A DNA stretch of 64,000 nucleotides from Falsiroseomonas sp051433195 (GCF_051433195.1 NZ_JBHMFT010000013.1:1-64000); one strand, 5' to 3'; counted from the first letter of the stretch, positions 34,169 through 42,626 are shown. Made by a program: numbers and translations. Notes: generated by a model from the letters alone, not told the origin.

Positions 34169-34273
34169 AGCATTTTCAAGTCAGGCGGATACGCCTGACG
34201 GCTCGGAAAATGCGCCAAATCAACAGCTAGGGCCGTTTCACCTGTGCATGGCGCAGGTGAAACGGCCCTAGGC
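34164..34273. repeat. 110-bp repeat, copy 2, plus diverged half-unit
   Basis: Identical over 110 bases to the reverse complement of 29,895-30,004. On its right (34,271-34,320) lies a further, diverged copy of the smaller half (GCGCATTTTCCGAGCCGTC, then palindrome GTCCGGCG/CGCCGGAC), so that this copy is symmetrical around the central hairpin. The copy overlaps the last codon of the methyltransferase gene and precedes cheZ. Confidence 0.95.
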
Positions 34274-34414
34274 GCATTTTCCGAGCCGTCCGGCGTGTAC
34301 GCCGGACTTGAACATGCGCCAGGCGTCGGCAACCGCTTGTTCACCGGACGCTGGCATGATGGTGCGTCAGCGCGACCCGATCCGACGGGCGCCAGCGCCC
34401 CGGGGACCATCGCC

Positions 34415-35023
34415 ATGTCCGAGACGATCTGCGCCACCGAGACGCTCCGCGAGGCGATGCGGGCCGAGCTTCAGCCAGCCTTCGCCGATCTGCATCGTTT
34501 CGTGGATCGCCGCTTCGCCGAGCTGAGCGCGGAGCTGCATGCCAGCGTCGAGATCTCCGACATGGGCGAGGAGCGCATGGCCCAGGAACTGGCGCGCATC
34601 CACGACCAGATCGGCCAGCTCGTCGCCGTACCGGCAGCCGCCACGCGCAACAGCGGGCTGGAGCTGGAGGCGGTGGTGCAGGCGACGGAAACCGCGGCCA
34701 ACACCATCATGGAAGCCGCGGAGGCGATCCAGGACTGGGTCGCCGCCGGTCGCGATCCCGGCGGCGTCGCCGCCATCGCGGACCGGGTGAACGCGATCTT
34801 CGAAGCGTGCAGCTTCCAGGATGTGACGGGCCAGCGCATCCGCCGCGCCATCCAGCACCTGCAACAGGTGGAGTCGATGCTGGAGACGATGATCCCGGAC
34901 GGCGCCCGGCCGGAGGTGCCGCGGCCGCAGGTGGCGGTCCCAACCGCCATCCGCACCGTGGAATCCCCGGCCGGCGGCGACCTGGGGCAGGACGCCATCG
35001 ACGCCCTGCTGAACGATTTCTGA
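34415..35023 (+). CDS. cheZ: Protein phosphatase CheZ
   Basis: CheZ dephosphorylates CheY-P in chemotaxis. The 202-residue protein is a long helical hairpin with the catalytic motif ACSFQDVTGQRIRRAI, where Asp136 and Gln140 have the same four-residue spacing as the Asp and Gln of E. coli CheZ. The C-terminus ends in GQDAIDALLNDF, the acidic amphipathic CheY-binding peptide after a Pro-rich linker. The N-terminal part (LREAMRAELQPAFADLHRFV) forms the first long helix. No other chemotaxis gene is in the window, so it is an isolated cheZ. It starts about 95 bases after the repeat element and converges on phaA. Confidence 0.88.
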   Translation: MSETICATETLREAMRAELQPAFADLHRFVDRRFAELSAELHASVEISDMGEERMAQELARIHDQIGQLVAVPAAATRNSGLELEAVVQATETAANTIMEAAEAIQDWVAAGRDPGGVAAIADRVNAIFEACSFQDVTGQRIRRAIQHLQQVESMLETMIPDGARPEVPRPQVAVPTAIRTVESPAGGDLGQDAIDALLNDF

Positions 35024-35035
35024 GCCTGACGCGCG

Positions 35036-35178
35036 GCGCTCAGCCGCGCTCGACGCACGTCGCGGCTCAGCCGCGTTCCACGCACATCGCGCCGTCAGGC
35101 GCGTTCGACGCACATCGCGCCGTCAGGCGCGTTCGACGCACATCGCGCCGTCAGGCGCGTTCCACGCACATCGCGACA
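35036..35178. repeat. 28-bp tandem array derived from the 3' end of phaA
   Basis: The word CGCACATCGC (or one-base variant) recurs at 35,054, 35,081, 35,109, 35,137 and 35,165, that is at steps of 27, 28, 28 and 28 bases. Each unit is a copy of the last codons of phaA with its stop; the unit at the right end is the functional 3' end. The two middle units are identical and the outer ones have diverged. It fills the space between the convergent cheZ and phaA genes. Confidence 0.92.
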
Positions 35179-36329
35179 CCCATGCCGCCGCCGATGCACA
35201 GCGTCACCAGGCCGCGCTTGGCATCGCGCCGCTGCATCTCGAACAGCAGGGTGTTCAGCACCCGCGCGCCCGATGCGCCGATCGGGTGGCCCAGCGCGAT
35301 GGCGCCGCCATTGACGTTCACCTTGGCCGGATCCCAGCCGAGGTCCTTGTTCACCGCGCAGGCCTGCGCCGCGAAGGCCTCGTTGGCCTCGATCAGGTCG
35401 AGCGAGGCGACATCCCAGCCCGCCTTCTGCAGCGCCTTGCGGCTGGCCGGGATCGGCCCGGTGCCCATGATGGAGGGATCGACGCCCGCCGTGGCCCAGG
35501 ACACGATGCGGGCCATCGGCGTGATGCCGCGGCGGCGCGCCTCCTCGGCCGACATCACCACCACCGCGGCGGCGCCGTCGTTGATGCCGGAGGCATTGCC
35601 GGCAGTGACGGTGCCCTCCTTGCTGAAGGCGGGGCGCAGCTTCGCCAGCACGTCCAGCGTGGTCTCCGGCTTCGGGTATTCATCCTCCGAGATCACGGTG
35701 TCGCCCTTGCGGCCCTTCACGGTCACCGGGGTGATCTCGTCGCGGAAGCGGCCGGCCTTCATCGCCTCGCCGGCCTTGCGCTGGCTGGCGGCGGCGAACT
35801 CGTCCTGTTCCTGGCGCGTCAGCTGGAATTTCTGCGCCACGTTCTCCGCGGTGTTGCCCATGTGGTAGCCGTGGAAGGCATCCCACAGCCCGTCCTTGAT
35901 CATGGTGTCGACCATGGCGAGGTCGCCCATCTTCTGCCCGGCGCGCAGATTCGCGCAGTGCGGCGCCTGGGTCATGCTCTCCATCCCGCCGGCGACGACG
36001 ATGCCGGCATCGCCGCAGGCGATCTGCTGCGCCGCGAGCGCCACGGTGCGCAGGCCCGATCCGCAAAGCTGGTTGATGCCGAAGGCGGTCCGCTCCACCG
36101 GGATGCCGGCGGCGATGGCGGCCTGGCGGGCCGGGTTCTGGCCGGCGCCGGCCGGCAGCACCTGGCCGAGGATCACCTCATCCACCTGGTCCGGCGCGAC
36201 GCCGGCGCGTTCCAGCGCGGCGCGGATGGCGATGGTGCCGAGGGCGTGCGCCGACAGGCTGGCGAAGGCGCCGTTGAAGGACCCCACGGGCGTGCGGGCG
36301 GCGGAGGCGATGACAATCTCGGTGGACAT
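35151..36329 (-). CDS. phaA: Acetyl-CoA C-acetyltransferase (beta-ketothiolase)
   Basis: PhaA condenses two acetyl-CoA to acetoacetyl-CoA, the entry to polyhydroxybutyrate. The 392-residue thiolase has the nucleophile Cys89 in NQLCGSGLRTVALAAQ, the catalytic His in GGAIALGHPIGASGARV, and the proton-shuttling Cys in LCIGGGMGVAM. The length and the conserved EAFAAQACAV and GGMESMT segments are typical of biosynthetic thiolases. The last codons overlap a 28-bp tandem array. It follows the phaC-like gene by 64 bases on the same strand, while phaB is 7 kb to the left on the other strand. Confidence 0.94.
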   Translation of the reverse strand: MSTEIVIASAARTPVGSFNGAFASLSAHALGTIAIRAALERAGVAPDQVDEVILGQVLPAGAGQNPARQAAIAAGIPVERTAFGINQLCGSGLRTVALAAQQIACGDAGIVVAGGMESMTQAPHCANLRAGQKMGDLAMVDTMIKDGLWDAFHGYHMGNTAENVAQKFQLTRQEQDEFAAASQRKAGEAMKAGRFRDEITPVTVKGRKGDTVISEDEYPKPETTLDVLAKLRPAFSKEGTVTAGNASGINDGAAAVVVMSAEEARRRGITPMARIVSWATAGVDPSIMGTGPIPASRKALQKAGWDVASLDLIEANEAFAAQACAVNKDLGWDPAKVNVNGGAIALGHPIGASGARVLNTLLFEMQRRDAKRGLVTLCIGGGMGVAMCVERA

Positions 36330-36393
36330 GGGCCCTGCGGCTCCTTCCTGCGTGGCTGGCGTTCGCAGCCAGTGTGGTGCGGCGCGGCAACGC

Positions 36394-37668
36394 CTACAAG
36401 CCGCGCAGCCAGCCCAGCAGGGGGCGCCACAGCGCCGCCTCAGCCCCGCTGCCGGCGGCCATGCCGATATGGCCGGCGGCGGCCTCGTGCACCGTGGCCC
36501 GCGGCAGCCGCGCGGCGAGCGCACGGGCGGAGGCCGGCGGCACGATGCGGTCCCGGTGCGGCACGGCGCAGAAGGCGGGCATCGCCAGCGCCGCCGGGTC
36601 CACCACCGCGCCGGCGATGCGCCAGGCCAGGCGGTGCGGCGTGTTGGCGCCGTACCAGCCGCCCAACGCCTCCCGCGACACGGGGCCGGCCAGCGGCACG
36701 CCGTCGTTCAGCCAATCCTCCAGAGCGACGAATTGCGCGGCGCGGTCGGAGGCGGGGTCGAGGCGGGCGAAGGCGCGGAACTTCTGCGGGATGCCGAAGG
36801 GGTCCAGGCCTGCGAACAGGGTCTGGATGGCATCGACCGGCAGCGCGCCTGTGGCCTGCAGCAGCGGCTCCAGCCCCGGCAGCAGCGCGGCGGCGCCACG
36901 CGCCCGCGCGGCCTCCGCCGCATCGGCATGAAAATCCCACGGCGTCGCCAGCAGGCCAAGCGCCGCCACCCGGTCCGGCCGCCGCAGCGCCGCGGCCAGC
37001 GCCAGCAGCCCGCCCATGCAGTAGCCGACCAGCACCACCGGCCCCGGCAGCGCGGCGAGCGCGCGTTCCAGCCGGCCGGCGATGTAGTCGGTCAGCGAAA
37101 AGCCGCGCTCGACCTGTTCCGGCCAGCCCCAGTCCAGCAGCAGCGGGCGCTGCCCCTGCGCGGCGAGGAAGCGCAGCAGCGACCGGCCTGGCATCAGGTC
37201 CAGCACCTGCGCCCGGTTGATCAGCGACGGCACGAACAGCACCGGCAGGCCAGGGGCATCCGGGGCATAGTCCAGCAGCCGCGACCCGCCCTCGGCCCAG
37301 GCCACCGGCGGGTCCGGCAGGGTGCGGGTGTAGGGGTGGCGCCGATAGGCGGCGAGGCCGGCCAGCAGCGCGCGGTCGGCGCGCAGCAGCCGGCGGATCA
37401 CCGCGGCCCGGAAGGCCTCAGGCGGGTGGCTTCCGGCGGCGAGGGCGGCGACGATCCGGCGCATCTCCGCCTGCCCGGCCGGCGACACCCGGCTGTTGCC
37501 GCCCTGCGCCGGCGCGCTCGAGTTCGGCCAGGCGTCGCTCCAGCTCGGCGATCCGGTCAGCCCCGGCAGGCTCCCCGCGCTCGCGATCGCCGCCATCCCC
37601 CGGCTGGCGCCCAGGATCAGGTGCAGCGGCAGCGGGCGCGGGCCGCGGCGGCGCAGCGGCGCTGTCAT
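36394..37668 (-). CDS. Short PhaC-like polyhydroxyalkanoate synthase/hydrolase
   Basis: The 424-residue protein is an alpha/beta hydrolase of the PHA-synthase type. It has VLFVPSLINRAQVLDLMPG, LLDWGWPEQVERGFSLTDYI, the lipase-like box VGYCMGG with Cys as nucleophile, a catalytic Asp in HRDRIVP and a His in AAGHIGM. The Cys-Asp-His triad and the size fit class III-like synthases, smaller than class I PhaC (about 590 residues), so it may need a partner subunit. The N-terminal 60 residues are Pro/Ser-rich and not conserved. Its ATG overlaps the stop of a small upstream gene (ATGA), and phaA follows, so this is a PHA operon. Confidence 0.8.
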   Translation of the reverse strand: MTAPLRRRGPRPLPLHLILGASRGMAAIASAGSLPGLTGSPSWSDAWPNSSAPAQGGNSRVSPAGQAEMRRIVAALAAGSHPPEAFRAAVIRRLLRADRALLAGLAAYRRHPYTRTLPDPPVAWAEGGSRLLDYAPDAPGLPVLFVPSLINRAQVLDLMPGRSLLRFLAAQGQRPLLLDWGWPEQVERGFSLTDYIAGRLERALAALPGPVVLVGYCMGGLLALAAALRRPDRVAALGLLATPWDFHADAAEAARARGAAALLPGLEPLLQATGALPVDAIQTLFAGLDPFGIPQKFRAFARLDPASDRAAQFVALEDWLNDGVPLAGPVSREALGGWYGANTPHRLAWRIAGAVVDPAALAMPAFCAVPHRDRIVPPASARALAARLPRATVHEAAAGHIGMAAGSGAEAALWRPLLGWLRGL

Positions 37669-37960
37669 GCGTGGGCCATGCGGGCCACGAAGGTGGGCTC
37701 CAGTTCGGCATCGGCCAGCTCGGCGGGAAGCCGGGCCCGCCCGGCGGCGGCCGGCCGAAGGGCGGCGCGCTGGCCGCCCGCAGCCAGGCCGCGCCCAGGC
37801 CGGCCCAGGCAGCGGTCATCGCGGCCCAGGCCTCGGCGGATTCGCGGTCGGCCGCCAGCCCGGCGATCTCGCTCTGCCACAGGGCGATCCAGTCCTCGGC
37901 CAGCGCTTCCAGCTCCGCCGCCGCATCCCGGCCGTCCTTGGCGCCGTCGCCGTGCATCAT
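37665..37960 (-). CDS. Small gene coupled to phaC-like gene, possibly PhaE/PhaR-type subunit (apparent frameshift)
   Basis: From ATG 37960 the product reads AAAELEALAEDWIALWQSEI and AWAAMTAAWAGLGAAWLRA, an acidic amphipathic helical protein. After about residue 75, in a GC-rich run (37,715-37,745), this frame turns Pro/Trp-rich, whereas the next frame gives LADAELEPTFVARMAHA and stops at 37,665 in an ATGA overlap with the phaC-like gene. I read this as one gene of about 98 residues with an apparent one-base frameshift, real or from sequencing. Its acidic helical nature and coupling suggest a phasin or a PhaE/PhaR-like synthase subunit, without proof. Confidence 0.5.
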
Positions 37961-38151
37961 CCATCCTTGAGGAGCCCGTCATGCGGGCCGGCGACGGCCA
38001 GCCCGCGCGGGATCATAGTCCAGCCAACGCGCGCGGACAGGACCGGCTGCACGCGATCCGGCTGGAATCCGAGAAACAGGTGTTTCGCGCTGCGATGCAG
38101 CGCATGTTAGGATTCAGGGACGGCAGCACCGCCGGGGAAAGCAGGGCGAAC

Positions 38152-38877
38152 ATGGCACAGGATACGATCCAGAAGGGCGCCGGCCAAGCGGCGGGCCGCA
38201 AACCCGCCGGCGCCAAGGGCTCGCCGCCGTCCGAGGCCCAGGGCAGGGCAGATGCCGACCAGCCGGGCGGTCCCCCGACCGGCGCGGGACTCAACGAGGA
38301 AACCGCCGCGATGCCGCCGGTGGTGGTGAAGAAATACGCCAACCGCCGGCTCTACAACACCGAATCCTCCTCCTACGTCACGCTGGAGGACCTGGCCGTG
38401 ATGGTGCGCCACGGCCGGCACTTCGTGGTCTACGACGCGAAATCCGGCGAGGACATCACCCGTGGCGTGCTGACGCAGATCATCGTCGAGGAGGAAGCGA
38501 AGGGCCGCAACCTGCTGCCGACCTCCTTCCTGCGGCAGATCATCGGCTTCTACGGCGACAGCATGCAGTCCCTGGTGCCGCGCTACCTGGAATCGGTGAT
38601 GGGCGCCTTTTCCCGCCAGCACGACCAGGTGCGGCGCACCGTCGAACAGACCATGGGCGGCTTCATCCCCTTCACCAACCTGGAGGAGATGGGCAAGCAG
38701 AACATGGCCATGATGGAACGCGCGATGAGCCTGTTCTCGCCCTTCCGCACCGCCGCCGAACAGGCCGAGCCGCAGCCCGATGCCGCCCGCCTGGCCGCGC
38801 TGCAGGCGGAGCTCGAGGCGCTGCGGCAGCAGATCGAGCACTACAAGGCGATGGAAGCCGCGAAGAAGCGGGATTAG
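38152..38877 (+). CDS. phaR: Polyhydroxyalkanoate synthesis repressor PhaR
   Basis: PhaR binds DNA and PHB and represses phasin and PHA genes. The 241-residue product has a disordered Gly/Ala/Pro-rich first 50 residues, then the conserved PHB/PHA accumulation regulator domain VVKKYANRRLYNTESSSYVT with LEDLAVMVRHGRHFVVYDAK, and the second domain with LPTSFLRQIIGFYGDSMQ. A C-terminal coiled coil (ALQAELEALRQQIEHYKAM) should mediate assembly. It is divergent from the phaC-like operon with about 190 bases between, so it may bind that shared region. Confidence 0.93.
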   Translation: MAQDTIQKGAGQAAGRKPAGAKGSPPSEAQGRADADQPGGPPTGAGLNEETAAMPPVVVKKYANRRLYNTESSSYVTLEDLAVMVRHGRHFVVYDAKSGEDITRGVLTQIIVEEEAKGRNLLPTSFLRQIIGFYGDSMQSLVPRYLESVMGAFSRQHDQVRRTVEQTMGGFIPFTNLEEMGKQNMAMMERAMSLFSPFRTAAEQAEPQPDAARLAALQAELEALRQQIEHYKAMEAAKKRD

Positions 38878-39037
38878 CCAGACTCGCGTCCGACGCGAGC
38901 AGAATGGGCGACCTACACGCAAAAATAACGTAAGTCGGTCTACATCACGTCCTTGTCATGCGCGCGAGAGGCGAACCCGTGCGCAATAGAGTTCAGGTCA
39001 TCAGATGTATCGCGGCCGGTGCCGCGGAGGTCCAGCA

Positions 39038-39475
39038 ATGCCGACGATCGAGACCGAGGAACAGGCCATCCCCGCCGTGGCCGGGGAGCGTCCGGGACAG
39101 CGCGCGAATGCCGCGGACCGCCATGTGGGCGCCCGCATCCGCGAACGCCGCGTGATGATGGGCCTGTCGCAGCAGCAGCTCGCGAAGCTGATCGGCGTGA
39201 CCTACCAGCAGGCGCACAAATATGAGCGCGGCCTGAACCGGATCTCGGCCGGGCGGCTTTTCGAGATCGGCCAGGTGCTGGGCGTGCCGGTGTCCTGGTT
39301 CTTCGATGGGCTGACCAGCGACAATGCCGGCCCCGAGGCCTCCCCACGCCAGCGCATGTGCCTGGAGCTGGCCCGCAACTTCGCCCTGATCGACAACGAG
39401 AAGCACCAGGAGGCGCTGAGCCAGATGGCCCGCGCCCTGGCCGCGCAGTCGCAGGCGGAACGCGGCGGTTCGTGA
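39038..39475 (+). CDS. XRE-family HTH transcriptional regulator
   Basis: The 145-residue protein has a Cro/C1-type helix-turn-helix in the N-terminal half: RIRERRVMMGLSQQQLAKLI, then GVTYQQAHKYERGLNRISAG, followed by IGQVLGVPVSWFFDGL. The C-terminal tail is helical (RNFALIDNEKHQEALSQMAR). This layout is common among alphaproteobacterial XRE regulators, some controlling envelope or cell-cycle genes; the targets here are unknown. ATG 39038 has GCGGAGG upstream. Its TGA overlaps the GTG of the next gene, so both are made together. Confidence 0.85.
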   Translation: MPTIETEEQAIPAVAGERPGQRANAADRHVGARIRERRVMMGLSQQQLAKLIGVTYQQAHKYERGLNRISAGRLFEIGQVLGVPVSWFFDGLTSDNAGPEASPRQRMCLELARNFALIDNEKHQEALSQMARALAAQSQAERGGS

Positions 39476-39810
39476 GGCGACTGGCCGGGCTGCTGCTTCT
39501 GCTGGCCAGCCCGGCCGCCGGCGAGACCCTGCTGATCGAGGGCAGCGCCCTGCGCCAGAGCCTGGACTGCACCGGCCGCGACGTGCTGGTGCGCGGCCAC
39601 CGCAACGCCCTGGTCCTGACCGGCGGTTGCCGCAGCCTGCATGTGCAGGGCGATGTCAGCAGCATCCGTGCCGAGCTTGAACCCGGCGCCCGCGTGACCC
39701 TGGCCGGGGAGGTGCTGGACCTCACCTGGTCGCTGAGCGCCGCGGGGGCCCCGCCGCGCATCGCCGAACAAGGCCGCCAGATCAGCATTGCGCGGGTGAT
39801 GCCGCGCTGA
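39472..39810 (+). CDS. Periplasmic DUF3060-type protein
   Basis: The gene starts at a GTG overlapping the stop of the XRE regulator (GTGA). The 112-residue product has a signal peptide (RRLAGLLLLLASPAAG) and a mature part of short beta-helix-like turns (DCTGRDVLVRGHRNALVLTG, SLHVQGDVSSIRAEL, RVTLAGEVLDLTW), the pattern of DUF3060 proteins. These are small periplasmic beta structures of unknown role. The coupling suggests that the regulator and this envelope protein act in one process. Confidence 0.7.
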   Translation: MRRLAGLLLLLASPAAGETLLIEGSALRQSLDCTGRDVLVRGHRNALVLTGGCRSLHVQGDVSSIRAELEPGARVTLAGEVLDLTWSLSAAGAPPRIAEQGRQISIARVMPR

Positions 39811-39811
39811 T

Positions 39812-40675
39812 TCAGCGTGCGGGCAGAACCTCCCTGCCCCCGATCAGCCTGCGGCGGATGCGGGCCGAGATCTGGTCGATGATGGCCACCACCACCAGCA
39901 TCAGGATGATGATGAAGGCGACCTCGTCCCAGGCGCGGATGCGGATGCGCTCGGCGATCGCGAGCCCGATGCCGCCGGCGCCGACGATGCCGAGCACGCT
40001 GGCGGAGCGCGTGTTGCTCTCCAGGAAGTACAGCGCCTGGGACAGCATCACCGGCAGCACCTGCGGCAGCAGCCCGAAGCGGGTGCGCATCAGCGGGCTG
40101 CCGCCGACCGCCTCGATCCCCTCCGCCTGCCGGCGCTCGGCATTCTCGATCGCCTCGGCGTAGAGCTTCGCCAGCACGGCGATGTCGGCCGTCGCGATCG
40201 CCAGCACGCCGGCCAGCGGGCCGAGGCCGACGGCGCGGACATAGGCCAGCGCCCAGATCAACTGGTCGATGCCGCGGAAGCCGTCGAACACCCGCCGGAT
40301 GGAAAAATGCGCCAGCGTGTTCACCACCACGTTGTTGGCGCCGAGGAAGCCCAGCGGCACGGCGATGACGGCGGCGATGAAGGTGCCGAGGAAGGCCATG
40401 GCGACGCTCTCGGCGATGCCCTTCAGGATATCGACCCACAGTTCGCCCGGCGAGGGCGGGATCATCAGCACGACGATGGTGCCGAGGCCGGAAAGCCCGT
40501 TCCACAGCCGGGCCGGCGTGATCTGGAACCACCAGAACAGGAAGCCGATCCAGGCGAGCGCGGCGAGTCCCGCCGCCGCCCGCAGCGCCCGCACCCGCGG
40601 CGTCGGCCCGAAGGCCGCCGGCATGCGCGCGCGGATCTGCTTGATCTGGCCGGGGGTCGGCTGTGCGAGCGCCAT
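39812..40675 (-). CDS. phnE: Phosphonate ABC transporter permease
   Basis: The 287-residue membrane protein belongs to the PhnE family. It contains the permease-ATPase contact loop EAIENAERRQAEGIEAVGGS, and VLGIVGAGGIGLAIAERIRI near the end; about six membrane segments surround these. Together with the second permease it forms the channel for phosphonate or related anions driven by PhnC. The frame is open upstream through the next gene in a shadow, but ATG 40675 restores the homologous start. It is the last gene of the minus-strand phnC-phnD-phnE-phnE operon. Confidence 0.92.
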   Translation of the reverse strand: MALAQPTPGQIKQIRARMPAAFGPTPRVRALRAAAGLAALAWIGFLFWWFQITPARLWNGLSGLGTIVVLMIPPSPGELWVDILKGIAESVAMAFLGTFIAAVIAVPLGFLGANNVVVNTLAHFSIRRVFDGFRGIDQLIWALAYVRAVGLGPLAGVLAIATADIAVLAKLYAEAIENAERRQAEGIEAVGGSPLMRTRFGLLPQVLPVMLSQALYFLESNTRSASVLGIVGAGGIGLAIAERIRIRAWDEVAFIIILMLVVVAIIDQISARIRRRLIGGREVLPAR

Positions 40676-40680
40676 CGCCG

Positions 40681-41592
40681 TCAGCCCCGCGCCGCGCCGG
40701 CCATCAGGCCGTGCCGCAGGCGTTCGGAGACCAGGTCGATCATCGCGACCGACAGGATGATGAGGACCACGATGGCGCCGACCTCCTCGTAGTAGTTGAA
40801 GGAGATCACGTGATACAGTTCCTCCCCGATCCCGCCGGCGCCGACGAAGCCGAGCACGCTGGCGCCGCGCACGTTGATCTCGAAACGCAGCAGCGTGTAG
40901 CTGAGCAGGTTCGGCGCCACCTGCGGCAGCACGCCGAAGCGCACCCGGTGGAACCAGTTGCCGCCGGCGGCGCGCACGCCCTCCATCGCGGAGGCCTCGG
41001 CATTCTCCACCACCTCCGCGAACAGCTTCCCGTTGGCGCCGGCGGTGTGGATGACGATAGCCAGGATCCCCGCAAGGGGTCCGATGCCGAAGGCCCAGAC
41101 GAAGATCAGCGCGAAGACGATCTCCGGCACCGTGCGGCAGAATTCCAGGAAGCGCCGCGCGACCTGGAACGCCACCCGGTTCGGCGCCAGGTTGCGGGCG
41201 GCCACGAAGCACAGCGCGAAGCCGATGGCAGTGCCGAACAGCGTGCCGAGCAAGGCCATCTGGCTGGTCTCGAAGATCAGCCAGGCCCATTTGTCGAGGC
41301 GGTAGAACCAGGAGGCGAGGCTGCCCTCGGTCTCCCAGTCGGACAACAGCGTCTCCCATCGCAGGGTCGGCACGATGCGCCAGAAATACTCGCCGATGCG
41401 CGGCAGGCCGTCGGCCAGCGCGCCCGGCGTCATCTCGCTCAGCCAGGCGGAGACGTACAGGCAGGCCAGCAGGATCACGCCCCAGCGCAGCGTCGCCTGC
41501 CGCCGCAGCCGCCGCGCCGCCCGGAACGCCGCCTCCGCCCGCGAGACCACATCGGCGGCGGGCAGGCCAGCGGCGGGCAGCGCGGCGTCCAT
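40681..41592 (-). CDS. phnE: Phosphonate ABC transporter permease
   Basis: The 303-residue second permease of the operon. It shows the same contact loop, EVVENAEASAMEGVRAAGGN, and VLGFVGAGGIGEELYHVISF near the C-terminus, with membrane segments such as WGVILLACLYVSAWL and IVFALIFVWAFGIGPLAGIL. The two PhnE proteins probably form a heterodimer. It lies between phnD (two bases) and the other phnE (five bases). Confidence 0.92.
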   Translation of the reverse strand: MDAALPAAGLPAADVVSRAEAAFRAARRLRRQATLRWGVILLACLYVSAWLSEMTPGALADGLPRIGEYFWRIVPTLRWETLLSDWETEGSLASWFYRLDKWAWLIFETSQMALLGTLFGTAIGFALCFVAARNLAPNRVAFQVARRFLEFCRTVPEIVFALIFVWAFGIGPLAGILAIVIHTAGANGKLFAEVVENAEASAMEGVRAAGGNWFHRVRFGVLPQVAPNLLSYTLLRFEINVRGASVLGFVGAGGIGEELYHVISFNYYEEVGAIVVLIILSVAMIDLVSERLRHGLMAGAARG

Positions 41593-41594
41593 GA

Positions 41595-42572
41595 CTACGA
41601 GCGGCGGCGGCGTTCGGCCGCTTCCTCGCGGCGCAGGCGCACGATCGGCTCGAACATCTCATGCGTCACGGGCGCGTAGCCCTGGCCACCGCCGCGTTCA
41701 ATCTGGGCGTAGATCTGCGGATGCGCGCCGGCGAGCGCCAGGTGGAAGTCGCGGAAATCGTCCTTGAAGGCCTGCGGCAGGTCGCGCCGCACCGTCATCG
41801 GCCCGTTCAGGATCGGCGCCGAGGTCCAGATGATGCGCAGGTCCGCCATGTTCAGCATGCCCTTCTCCACCATGGCGCGCAGGTTGCCGCGGGTGAAACC
41901 CTGGCTGACCTCGCCCTGGCCGGAGGCCCAGGTGACGGCGGCATCATACTGCCGTTGCAGAACCGCCACCACCGCCTGTTCATGCCCGCCGCCGAAGCCG
42001 GTGCGGGAGAAGTACTGGCCGCTTTCGGTGCCGATGCCGGCGGCGCGCAGCTCGCTGCGCGGCACCAGGTAGCCGGAGGTGGAATTGGCGTCCGCCCAGG
42101 CCAGCGCCTTGCCGCGCATGTCCTCCAGGCTGGTGATGCCGCTGTCGGCGCGCACCACCATCACCGCGACGTAGGAGATGCCGCCATCGGCCTCCCGCGC
42201 CACCCACAGCGGCTCGACGCCGCCATTGGTATCGAGCCAGGCGCCGGCATAGGCGGAGGCGCCCATGCCCGCGCCCTCGATCTGCCGCGCGCTGAAGGCC
42301 TGCATAACGCCGGAGTAGTCGGCGGCCGGGAACAGGCGGACGGGGATGCCGAAGGTGGTCTCCAGCAGCGCGCGGTAGGCCTCGTAGCGGCCGAGCCGGT
42401 CCTGCTCGTTCTCACCGCCCAGCAGGCCGATGCGCAGCTGCGGCACCTGCTGCGCCCAGGTGCGGCGGCCCGGAGTGGGCATGGCCGGCGCGGGTGTCTG
42501 GCTTGCGGTCTGGGCGGCCACGGCGAAGGGCGCCAGCGTGGCGCCGGCGACCAGAAGGCGACGGGTGATCAT
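41595..42572 (-). CDS. phnD: Phosphonate ABC transporter substrate-binding protein
   Basis: A 325-residue periplasmic binding protein with signal sequence ITRRLLVAGATLAPFAVAAQ. The mature protein has the PhnD pattern: LRIGLLGGENEQDRLGRYEA, FPAADYSGVMQAFSARQIEG, LAWADANSTSGYLVPRSEL and TWTSAPILNGPMTVRR-like ligand contacts (WTSAPILNGPMTVRRDLP). It delivers phosphonate, phosphite or a related oxyanion to the PhnE permeases. No C-P lyase or phosphite oxidation genes are in the window, so the substrate is open. Confidence 0.92.
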   Translation of the reverse strand: MITRRLLVAGATLAPFAVAAQTASQTPAPAMPTPGRRTWAQQVPQLRIGLLGGENEQDRLGRYEAYRALLETTFGIPVRLFPAADYSGVMQAFSARQIEGAGMGASAYAGAWLDTNGGVEPLWVAREADGGISYVAVMVVRADSGITSLEDMRGKALAWADANSTSGYLVPRSELRAAGIGTESGQYFSRTGFGGGHEQAVVAVLQRQYDAAVTWASGQGEVSQGFTRGNLRAMVEKGMLNMADLRIIWTSAPILNGPMTVRRDLPQAFKDDFRDFHLALAGAHPQIYAQIERGGGQGYAPVTHEMFEPIVRLRREEAAERRRRS

Positions 42573-42626
42573 GCGGGTCTCTCCAGGAGAGCTTGGGGGG
42601 GAACTCCGCCGACCACGCCGCCCGGT

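Noticed and set aside
35036..35178. CRISPR array at the 28-bp repeats
   Set aside because: Units are directly adjacent with no unique spacers and are copies of a gene's 3' end; no cas genes are in the window.
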